From Galaxea fascicularis (lineage: Eukaryota; Cnidaria; Anthozoa; Scleractinia; Euphylliidae): DNA of 64,000 nt. Made by a program: the position numbers and the translations under genes. Under the pieces are notes generated by a model. The model saw only the letters and a list, made by a program, of their open reading frames with translations. It did not search any database and was not told the origin of the DNA. The stretch spans positions 23,634,388 through 23,698,387 of the forward strand of contig OX419341.1 in NCBI GenBank assembly GCA_948470475.1, read 5' to 3'. Shown piece after piece: positions 1 through 12,000 of this stretch (its first letter is position 1; each line of letters opens with the position of its first letter).

Positions 1-88
1 ATAGATCTAATTGTCATTTGGAATGCATGTGATATGTTTAAGTTAAAGATTTAATGCATTGATATATAACTTGATCTTTTTTTTTTAG

Positions 89-3000
89 GGATATGTTGTC
101 CACATCGTGGTGCTGTCTTTTCATACACTTGGCGATTTCACAATTTTCCTTTCCAACCTGACGATCGTGTAGCTTGCAATGTGTTCTTTGTCTGGGAACT
201 GCTTCGACCGCTTTTGAAAGGAATTCCTTTGTATATCATCCCTGACTCAGTCATTTATGATCCAACACTGCTGCTTAAATTTATGAAGAAACATGGCATA
301 ACGCGAGTGCTTTTCACTCCATCTCTACTTGGTAAGTGCTCTAGGTCATGATGCTGTAGCAAATTTTAGCATCCATTCAGTTATTTCTGTATTTTACTCT
401 GTTGAGTTGCTTTAAGTCTCAGCTCTACTTGACTGATATTATCTGCCATAGTATTAATTAAAGCAACTGTAGACAAATTTAATGCACTTAATGGCAGCCT
501 TTTTTGTTTGTGTTGCAGCATTCCACTGTCTGCATTTTAGTATATTGTTCTACATATAGTATACACTACACTAGTATACTGTATTTTAGTATATGGGTAT
601 ATTGATTTTGACAGTGATAAGGCTGACTGTTTACCCAACATTTTGTGAAACATAGCCAGTTTATTAAATGTTTTAATTAGGGGCTGAGTGAGTTCATTTA
701 TATGCTTGGTTCTATCAGTTTTTTGTTCACGTGTTTACATCCTTGCTGATTATTGATGTGTGGTTCCAGGAATATTCATCCCCAATGGAACGTTGTTTGG
801 TTTGCAGCTCCCCACTCCTCCTCCTTCCTTCCCCAACCCCTCTGGAAATTCCAATTTAGCCGCACACATTTCTTTAAAAACTTTTGCCACTCCCCTCCCC
901 CTTGGAATTTCCATTAATTGACCTTTCCGGGGAGAGGTATGCTGGATTTTTCCTGGAACTCTACATTACCAGACATTAATTTTGGCAAGAACGTCATGGT
1001 AAGCCAAATATGTAAATCCGTATTCCTCTATTGTCCTGATCTATTGTCCTGTAAATGTACTTTATTGTCTTCTTTTATATGTGCTCTAAATGTGGGCTAG
1101 CATGAAGTTTTTGCCTTAATTTTTATTTAATTACCACTCACCAAAACAAAAGGATTATTATATAGCTGAACTACAAACTTCTTCAGGAAAAGATGGCAAT
1201 TTTTACTTTATTGAATTGAATTAAAGGTCACAAAACAAACCATACAGTGCATTAACTTCTGTATAGTGATTCTCCTGTCAGTAATGTTTCCTTGTTTGAC
1301 TTACTACAGACTTACTGTCTGGCTTCAGTATGATTTTGATATCTTCTATGCTTTGCTCTTGTAGAGACACTTTTAACATGTGAAGACAGTGACCTTGCTA
1401 AGTACTTGTCTTCCCTGAGAATAATCTGGTTATGTGGAGAAGTTGTCACTACAGCTCTCAGAGACAGATGCTTGAGGATGTTGCCATGGATACAGCTCCT
1501 GAATCTGTACAGTGTCTCTGAGTGCCATGATGTTGCCACAGCTGATCTTACTAATATGCCATTTCAAGATGAAGTAAATATTCGATTCTAAGTATATTAA
1601 TTAGAGTGATTTCCTGTTGCATGTTGTAAAATTAATACCAAAACAATCACTTTGGCCAATCACATCTTACATTGGACTGCATGACAGGCACTTTATGAGC
1701 CAAGCAGGAGAACGCGATATTTCGCACGGAGCGTGACACGAGCGCAAAGCGCGAGATGAGGGGAAGAGAAAAATAAAGCTTTATTTTTCTCTTCCCTTCG
1801 TCTCACGCTTCGCGCTTGTGTTGCACTCCATGCGAAATATCATGTTCACCTTCTTGGCTCATAAAATGCCTGTCATGCAGGCTACGCCTCACTAAGATGG
1901 TAGACGGCTGCTACACAAGGTTACTGAGAATGGCACTGAATGTCAACCAGTATGCGATGAGGATCACCAAAGTCAGCGCTAAACTGGCACAGAGGAGACT
2001 GAGACTTGCTGGACATGCTTAACGATATCCTGAGCTAACGCTACACTCAGTCCTCCTCTGGGAACCCCTACATGGCCGGGTACAGTGTGGATGACCTCAC
2101 CTGACCTACATGGACACTCTGAGAGGGGGCACTGGACTCCATTGTTTGTGGGAGAATTTGTACGGTTAATGGAGGCAGAGTTTGCTGGAGTGACCTTTTC
2201 CATTGTTCTCAGGAATACTACCTGACCAGTGAATGACTGTCATTATCATTATCATTATCATAATAATAATAACAATTATTATTATTATTACTATAAGTGT
2301 TTTGCAGATATTTTGAAATTTTGAAAGAGCAGAAGTTACCCCAGCCCTACAAATAAAAAGTAACAACTCAGACATTTTAAAAGAATTGCACTGTATTTTC
2401 ATTAATTACTGTTGATCAATTTATTGAGTATGGTGCTAACCCATGTGACCAAGACTGTCAGGAAACCTGTGCCTCGGTGAAGTTTATAGTTTTACATTTT
2501 TACATTTCACTACAGCTCTCTGACTCAGATGACAACAAGCGTAAATTCTGTCCAGTTGGAAAGCTCTTGCCTGGGGTGTATGTTGCAATTATGGATGAGA
2601 ACTTTCAACCATTGCCAGTGGGTCTTTCAGGAGAGGTAATGCCAAATACTGGAGGGTTGGTAAATTGATGTCGAAGCTGTACGGTGAAGGTACAAAAAGC
2701 TTGAAATCATTTTCCTTCAAGGACCCTGACATATTGCAAGAAATAAAATGTTTGGGTGGAAAAAAATTAGTTGTGATGGTATTGCTTGGAGAATGGTCTA
2801 GAGCTGTTTTCGTTATTTATTAGTAACCAGACCTCTAACTCTTTTACTTGGGAAAGGTGCTCATTGTTCATTGTGTTCACTATCACCTTTTACCAGTCCT
2901 GATGGGGAAGGATACTCCCCTATATAAGTAATATACTGGTAGGTGTGTCCTGTCCCAAAGAGTATCTTATGGTTGGTTTTTGAGCTGTTTTGGTCTGAAA

Positions 3001-6000
3001 AGGGGTTTAGGTTTTGACCATTGTGGTTTGAAATTGGGAGTATAGTTTTCAAAGATTAAAGTGCATGTGATTAAATACCAAGGTGCAAGTGCATGTGCAA
3101 ATGATTATCACATAGTATAACACCTTTCCCCTTTTGGAAGATGACATTCTTGACGGATTGTCCATTGTATTGTAAACTTAAATTACATTAAATTAAGTGT
3201 TCATTGTTAAGTGTCCTTAAGTGATTAAAGTGTTCAGTTCATAAGAAAGTCTTTGAATCTTGAAGGAAGTCTACGTTCTCTTGTTGAACGGCGAAGTGGC
3301 GGTGTAGGTTCTGGTTCCACTGGCTGATCCGTTCCCTCTATTGGCCCACTTTCAGATGGTAGGGATGCTGTTTCAAATTGGTCCAATCTTCCATCATAGT
3401 TGTCAACTGGTTCTGCCTTTGCCGCTCTGATTTGTGCGTGGTTTCGCCGGACTGGCCCCATTGCTGTGCTCACAAGGCAGGACCTTGGGGCGGGTCTTCC
3501 AATTACCTCCCCATAAATCCAGGGTTGGTGTTTGTTCGTAGGTCTGGGTTTCACGTACACTTTTTCTCCTTTTGAAAACTCAGTAAGCGGCGCCGACACT
3601 CTCTTGTCGTATTGAGCCTTAGATCTCCATCTCCTTTCCGCGATGTTTTCTTGTACTACACTTCGGGACACTATCTGCGGAACAAGTTGACGCGGAGCTG
3701 TGGGGATGATGTCCTTTAGTCTTCTAGACATAAGGCGTTGTGCTGGCGAGTAATCATATCCCCGCTGGGGTGTGTTTCGGTATGCTAGGAGGGCCAGATA
3801 GGGGTCTTCATGGCGAGACTTTTTCAGAATGTTCTTTGCAATTTTAACGGCAGACTCCGCCTTTCCATTCCCTCGGCTGTGGTATGGTGATGATTTACGT
3901 ATGATGAAACCGTATTCTCGAGCAAAGCGTAAATATTCATGGCTTTCAAACTGTGGGCCGTTATCGGTTATGCACTCGTCTGGAATTCCATGCCGAGCAA
4001 ATTGTCTTTTCATGGCTCGAATAACTGTGTTAGCTGATGTGTTCCCGCTGAGGGGGTCTAGCTCAAAGTAGTCGCTGTAATGGTCAACCATAACGAGGTA
4101 GTTGCTTCCATCCAGCTGAAAAAGGTCGGCACTTATTTTGGACCACGGTCTAGTGGGTATATCATGAGATTTCATTGGTTCTTGCGGTCGCTCGCTTAGG
4201 TACTGGGCACAAAGTCCACATGATAGGCATTTCTCCCGGATTGCTACTTGCATTCCTGGCCAGAACAGAGACTCGCGTGCTCGCCTTATACTGCTGTCAG
4301 CTCCCTGGTGCGCTTTGTGTATTTTCTGTAACATCTCGTCTCGTAGAACGGCTGGGACAATTACTTGATGGGATCTGTAAAGAACACCATCATAAACTGA
4401 AATTTCATCTCTGAAATTCCAGTACAGCCTGAGTGGCTCTGGGGTTTCCTTTCTTTCTGCAGGCCACCCATTCATTATTACCGTGTGCAGGGGTGCTAGA
4501 ACTGGGTCTTTGGCGGTTTCTCGTCTTATTCGTTTCAGTGTGTCAGGTGTAACTCGGTTTGGCTCAAGATCCATTTCAGCTATTTCCAGGCGGAACACTT
4601 CGCATTCCTGTTTGGCAGTGGAGGAGGGCTGGCCAGTGACGGCTGCACGAGATAGAGTGTCCGCAACGTAAAGTTCCTTTCCTTTCTTGTATCGGACAGT
4701 GAACTGATATCTTTGCAACTTTAGCATCATTCTTTGCAGTCTGCGGGGAGCTTTGCTAAGAGGCTTCTTGAATATTGTCTCGAGCGGCTGGTGATCTGTA
4801 TGTACCGTTATATCGTGTTTTCCGTATAGGTACTGGTGCCACTTATCCATGCAAGAGACGATTGCGAGGCACTCTTTCTCAATTTGGGCGTAGTTTTTCT
4901 CCGTGCTGTTGAGGGTGTGTGATGTAAAGCAAACAGGTTGATCATTCTGCAACAATACTCCACCAATGGCATCTTCAGATGCATCCACTTGTAGCGTCAC
5001 GGGAAGGGCTGCGTCATAGTAGCGTAATGCAGTTGCTGAGGCGATGAGGTTCTTTGCCGAGTTAAATGCATTTTCATGCTTGCTTGACCACAGGAATGCA
5101 TAGTCCTCCCTGGTCAAGTCCCTTAGTGGAAGAACTGTTTCTGACAAGTTATGGCAGAACTTGCTTAAGTATTGGCACATTCCAAGAAAACGCTGTACTC
5201 CAGACTTGTCAGTGGGCGCTGGCATTTCTGTAATTGCGGCTACTTTAGCTGGATCGGGCTCTACACCTTTGTCAGTAAGCTTGTGTCCCATGAAGGTGAC
5301 AGAAGGAGACTTAAACTGCAATTTTTTCCCCGAAAGTCGCAGGCCATGGTTGTTGCACTTTTCTAGCAGGCTTGTGAGATTTCTGTCGTGATCGATGTCA
5401 GCCTCCTCTCTGGAATCTCCGCATCCAAAAACGCAGATGTCGTCGGCAATGTTTATTACCCCGTGTAAGCCGTCTAAGAATTCATGCTGGCGCCGTTGAT
5501 ACTCCTCCGGTCCCGAGGCGATCCCAAATGGCATGCGAGTGTAACAGTAGCGACCGTTTGGGCCCTGGAACGTAGTAAGTAGAGAGGACTCTTCATCCAT
5601 CACGATGGTGTGGAAAGCCTCAGATACATCGACAATGGTAAACACTTTGGCCTTAGTTAGTTGAGGAAGCTTTTCTTCTATTGTCGGTATTGTGTACTTC
5701 GGTCTTCTGATGGCCTTGTTAATTGTTTGACTTGGATCAATACATATTCGAAGTTTTCCGTTAGGTTTCTCTTTCACCAGGATGTTTGAGAGCCAATCTG
5801 TAGGCTGTGTGACCGGCCTTATGATGCCTTCATCACAGAGTCTCTTTAACTCGTCATTTACTTTATCCAACTTTGCCACGGGAACTCGACGCGTTGGGGC
5901 GTGTACTGGAGTGACATTAGGATCAAGCTCAATGTGCAGGGGAGTTCCAAGAGGATTTCCGCGGCCTGGCTTAAACACATTTGAGTAGTGGTGTAGCACG

Positions 6001-9000
6001 TCTTCTTTTGTCAGTTTTCCTAGTGGTGGAGGTGACTGCATATTGCCTGGAATCTCTTCTTCGACTGCGTTTGTTTCATCAGCATACATCTTCAAGTAAT
6101 CTAGGGCTTGAGCATCTCTTCCGCTGAGAAGTGGCGGTTTCTGATTAGGCACGTTGACCACAAGAAAATCTATGGTGTGAATCTTGCCCCTTCTGTCACA
6201 ACACAAGGTTACTTGGCCTTCAGGGCGGATAGTTTCGCTTCCATACGTGTTAATCTTGCTTCTGGACCGCGAAATCTTTACGTCAGGAAACAACTCACTT
6301 AGTAGACTGATTGGAATCGTGTTGCATGTGGATGCCGAGTCGATTTGTGCTTTCACGACTTTTGTTTTCCCTCCATGTACGAGATGTAGATGAGCAAAGA
6401 ATTTCCTTGCCGGCTGTGAGGGTATCTCGCAATCCGCCACAAACGCTTCTTCACCGTTGTCTTCATCGACAAAATTTAACTGCTGCTGGCGTCCTTGTCT
6501 TCTTGCTCCACCTCTACAAACGCGCGCGAAATGACCAGGGATCCCACACTTTCCACATCTTTTGCCAAACGCGGGGCAGTGCTGTTGACGGGGCTGTTGA
6601 TGGTTGCCGCCACACCAGAAACACTGTATTGATTGCTGTGCTGGATTCAGATTTCGCCGCTGATTTGTCACTGTTGATTTACTCGTGAAATTCACCTGTT
6701 CCTGCTGTGTGTCCCTGGCAGTTTTCATGAGCTGATTCGCGAACACAGTCGCTTCGAACGTTTTGGCCACTTCGACAACTTCCCGTAGCGTAACTTTTGT
6801 TTGTGCGGTGTTTCTGTGTCTGTGTCCTTTTCCGATTAGTTTCACTCGAAGTGTATCAGACGTTAAGCCAGCGATAAATTGGTCCCTCATAAGCTCGTCA
6901 GCGAAACCTTCATATTCACACTGTGCTGCTTGATTCCGTACACGCGTCTCCCAGGAGGCGATCGATTCGTTTTCGTTTTGCAGAAGGCGAAGAAACTTTT
7001 GTCGTTCCCCTGAAACTCCGATGCTAGCGCCGTAATATTCTCTTAGTGCGGCGACAACACAATGGGGTTTCTTCTGATCGGCTTCGTCTAAGCCCAAACT
7101 GTATTTATAGACCGTTCTCGCCGCTGGAGATAATGATGCCCGGAGACATGCCATAGCTTTTTCAGGTTTGGTCCATTTTTGTGCGTCAGTTTCTTTCGAT
7201 GGATCAAACCAATTCTGCATAACACAGTAATCTGTCAAATCTTCGATGTACGTTTCCAAGTCATGTTTGTCATCTCCTGTTTGCTTGAACTCGGGAAACG
7301 GGGTGTTCGAAGCCATCGCCGTAGGCCGAAGAATCGTTGAGTCGGAAACTGCGCTAAAGCCGTTACATTATTGCTAAGTAAACCACGTCGCTGCCACCAT
7401 GTTTGTCGTTCGGTAACATGTTCAAATCTGAATTTATTAAGCCGAAGCAAGACATAAATACATGCTATCGGATACGTGCGTGACAATGCTATCTAATGCA
7501 ATTAAAGTGCATGTGATTAAATACCAAGGTGCAAGTGCATGTGCAAATGATTATCACATAGTATAACAAAAGGAATCATGAGAGCATATAAACGTTTGAC
7601 TTTTCTACTACAAATTATTAATAGCCGGAGAAAATTAATAGAGAAAATCTGGCCCATAGCGAGTATGAGGTGAACCAAGGAACTCGCCTTGGTTGAAATT
7701 TCCGGGGTTTTTCTCGCTATGTATTCAGTAGATTTAGTAGCAAGCAGCCACAACAACAACAAAAAAGGTAAAATTTGATTCCAGCTCATCTTTTAAAATA
7801 GTACCTCGGTTGGAAATTTTTTCTGGCTACGGGTCTGAAAATGGCATGTTGTGGTCTGAAATAGGTTCAGGAATTCATTGGAGAACCAGGTGGCATACCC
7901 CTACCAAGCATTCTGCAGATTACCCCCTCCCCTGGTGCACAAGTAAAGCTTGTGGTTACATTTAATAAATGCCTTATTCTGGTTAAGACCAGGAATGAGT
8001 CTAATTTGAATGCTGTAATCAACTGGTGTAAATCAGATCATATTACCTTGCTAGGGGTGTACATTGTCACTGGAGGACCATCTTGACTGTAAATGTAACT
8101 AATTAAGAGCCTACAATTTTGCCTCAAAATAGATCATGGGATTGTTCTCAGGTTATGCAAATATCGGAATTTTCCAGATCTTACAGAGATGTCTTTTCTT
8201 TAGATTTTTGTTGGAGGACCTGCTCTAGCCCAAGGCTACCTGAACAGACCAGAGCTAAATGCATACAGGTTTATAGAGCGTCCATCTGCCGTGCCCGAGT
8301 CTGCGGGGCCGAGACTGTACCGAACAGGAGACTGGGGTTATCTGCTCTCATCTGGTATGCTGGAGATCTGCGGACGTTGCGACTCGATGGTGAAGATCAG
8401 GGGATATAGCATTGAAACACAGGTTCAAATTAAATAAACACTTGCAGCTATTTTTTTGGGTTAAAAATATTTTATAAGCAGAGATCAGGTCCCACTAGGG
8501 TTTTGGGTATCCGGTATCTGGAGCCATTTCAATTCAGGTATGTGGTATTTTTTACATGGTATTTTTTTGTCGCAATTTGGTTATTAGTATCTGTTTTTTC
8601 CAGGATGTTTGGTATTCGGTATGTAATGAATGAAGATTGATCCTCGCAGTTTTGAATGCAATTTATGCAATTGCATGAAGAAGCCTGGAAAAATTCAGGT
8701 TTTCAATGGGGTTTGAACCCGCCGACCTTGCGATACCGGTGCGATGCTCTAATCAACTGAGCTGCGAAGCCACTGAAGTTGGGAGTTGGTCAATTTTGGG
8801 TCCATATGTTCCCGTGAGAGGGAAGAGCGACAATGATATATATGAAATAAATCATATTAATATAAACTGCAGAAATGAAATGAAATGAAATGAAGATTGA
8901 TCCTCCCAGTTGTCAGTTATTAAAGGACGTAGTAACAAAAGGTAAAGAGAAAACTGATGTTTTGAGAGTACTTTACGAGGGAGGGACACTTAATAGCCCT

Positions 9001-12000
9001 GGGAGAACAAATTAAGTGTGGTTGAAGCATGCTGGAATACAGTCACAACAATCATAACAAGTCAGCGTATCAGTTTGCACTCGTTATATCATTGTTTTAT
9101 TCAATCAGGCAGTTGAGGCTGCATTGTTGCAGCTGCCTATGGTTAATGGATGCAGTGTTGTTGCTCATGGAGAAGAAGGAGAAGACAAGTACCTTGCAGC
9201 TTACATTGTTCCAGAAGGAAACAAGGTATTTATGCCTCATGGCTTGGTTTCTATTTAGGCCTTTTTTTCTTTGGTATAATCTGTCCAAAATGTTGCAAAT
9301 TTTCACTTTGTTATGCGCTCTTGCCAACAACGAAATGATACATTCTTTCATAAAGTTTCTTATTTTTTCTAAGTGTGGTTATATAGCATTTTTCAAACAC
9401 TCAGTGTATTGAAGTGGGTATTTTCCGTTCTCATCTTTTATATTTATGGGTTGTTCTCGCGTGTAAATACCTTGTATGTGGGCCTCATGTCCTATTTTAT
9501 TTAACACCTACCTTTAGGTGAATAAATGAAATAAAATAAATAAATGAAAAGACAACGGGGCTCAACACATGTCAGATTTGGTTCCCGGCTAGTGGTGCAA
9601 GTCAGCAAATCACTTGGCCAGGCACGAGTGGAAAAAGAAGCTTGTCAGAGCCTCGTGTCCCACCGGGGATGAAGAGGTTTCAGAGGCTTAAATCCAGGTG
9701 TCCTAGCGGATTTGGACAGAGAACATAATGAATGTCCCTCGTGATGATCAAATAGCTCAAAATTAAATTTTCTCTAAAAGCCCAAATCCAAGGATCTGAC
9801 CGAACATTTTCCGTCGACTGACCCGTTAGTTCGAGCTCTCAAAACCAATCTAAAAAACTGCAGGGGCACCTAACGAGCAAATTAAGCAAACAACCCTTTG
9901 AGGGATATTTCTTGGCTCCTTGTAATGTTTAAAGACTGTTTAAAGAGTTGTTTTAATCAGCTAGAAAAATTTGATCTGTTCGGATTTCTTAGCTGAAAAT
10001 TGAAGTGCCGCGAAAATTTTAGGGAATGAAATCTTCATTTCAGAAATTGCTAGCTGAATGTCACCTTCGAAGAACTTCTCTGTGAACTATTTGCTTGCCC
10101 GAACTGAAATGCTAGGCGACCTTTTCAACAGTCAAAAATTGCAAAAATATCCCTTCCGAAAATCTAAGGGACTATTTTCCCCTGGATTTTCCTGGTTGCG
10201 AATATTTTAGGTGATGTTTTAGTTAAGAAATCAGTAGCTTTTGGCAATGCATTATCCGAAAGTCTTAGAACGGGTAGACTCTCCCGAACAGATATTTCAT
10301 CGAGGTTTCTCGCTGGGTGCCCCTGAAACTGGATGGCTTTTTGTGCAGTTAGTCATGTTTCGCACCACACTTTTCCGATATTGATGTGTTAAAAGAGACT
10401 GAGTGCAAACCGTTTTTGCTCATTGAATGATAACCGCAATTTTCAACGTGTATTTAATTAGTATGTTTGATAAAAATTAGAGTTCAGTGTTAATCCAGTT
10501 TGGAGTTTCATTTATTTTTAGTTGTTAAATTTGCGTGATGAAGGATAGCCGGTTTAATGTGTTTTTTGTCTCTTTGTATTCCCATAAGGTTAGCACGAAA
10601 GACATTCGGGCAGCTCTGAAAACAAGGCTTCCCTTTTATATGATACCGTCACATTTGGTTCTTCTTGCCAGGTTTGTTTAAATTTTTTTCGTAATGCACG
10701 AAGCGGACAACTGGCTACTGCAGACACATTCACTGGTTTATTTGTGATCAGTTTTGATGCATTTTATATGAAATAATGTCATGTGGACACACTATATTGG
10801 AATCGCGATTTAACCGGAATCCTCGGTATAATGAATGATAACTATTCTTCGGCGCTGCCAACTCGTAGTTCAAGAAAAGAAAAACGTGGTCGGTATAAAA
10901 CCTTTCCGGTACACCAGCGGGTGTCGGAGAGTTTATAGGGAAGCCTGTTGAAACGATGTTACAACATCACCTTGCGCAATATCTGTATCTGTTTTCTATT
11001 TACAAAGGCCAGACCACAACACCGGGAACTACGTCCCCTATACTCTTTGCGATCACGGTGTGTGGGTTCTCAGTTTAACGTCCCACAGAGTTATCATGAT
11101 CAAGGGTTGTGAGACGAGACCTACGGCTTATCGTCTTTGTCTGAGAAGACTAGAAAGTCAAACCATTTGAAAATGTCAATGCAAAGGCAGCGTTGGCCGG
11201 TTGATAATGATGGACCAGCCAAACAACAGGGAACCTCAAAGATTGCGACGGTCATGCAAAACAAAGATTGCAAACGGGAGTCAGCGGGGAAGATGTCGAA
11301 AGAACCAAGCATGAAACCAAGAAACCGTTAACGATGAATCTTCGAGACACCAAGAAGACGTTATGAGGTCGAATTTGCAATCGGACGGTGAAGAGGGTGA
11401 TTGGCCACGCCCGCCAAAGTGGCTTTGTACAGACAGACGACGATGTGAAAGTATTAATAGATGGGGAGTGGCTCACTGACGACATAATCAGCCGTGAGTA
11501 CGCAGACAGTTTCCAAGTGTCGATGGAATGAAAAACACAACCTTAGGGCCAGCTAGCAACTTCTCAGTACAGAAGGGCGAGTTTGCCCAGGTAGTCATTG
11601 GGTGCTGGCTTCCAATATTTACCAAGAATTGGTTGGCGCGCCATCTTATTCGCAGCAAGGTGTTCTGGTCACGTCCGTACCGATTTATTGAAACACTATA
11701 CCATGTAACTTAAGAACTTCCTAAGAACTTTTTCAGGCTCAAGTCGCCATAACTTAAGAACATTCAGCCTCAGCTCCAAACGTCTTGACGTTGTTTTAAA
11801 CAAAACAATGTAAGTCAGTGAAACAATTGCCGACTAGTAGGACTGAGAAAAAACCTTTTGAAAAAAAAATGACTGTTATTGCTTTTCTTTCGCTGGTTAA
11901 CAGTCTGTTTCTTCGCCTTCATTGTCCTTTGTCCGAAAATCACGTAGCCAAAATTGTCTTCTGCTCTCTATTTCCGGTGATTTGAGGACCCCATTTGGAG

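Larger units (their letters stand above)
3055..7568 (-). mobile_element. Ty3-like LTR retrotransposon with a 3'-truncated second LTR, in intron 3 and antisense to the host gene
   Basis: Read on the minus strand, the element starts with a 169-bp LTR (7568 down to 7400) that begins TGTTATACTATG and ends GACAAACA. A primer-binding-like stretch TGGTGGCAGCGACG follows at once. After the single gag-pol frame comes a purine-rich tract (3139-3123), and then 68 bp (3122-3055) identical to the start of the LTR. The rest of that 3' LTR is missing, and the sequence changes abruptly at 3054. No target-site duplication can be tested, because one outer end is lost. The host intron (2636-8203) is about 1 kb without the element. 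Confidence 0.9.

Noticed and set aside
11137..11331. A 64-codon plus-strand frame
   Set aside because: It falls in a dispersed repeat related to 46060-46190 and shows no conservation as protein.
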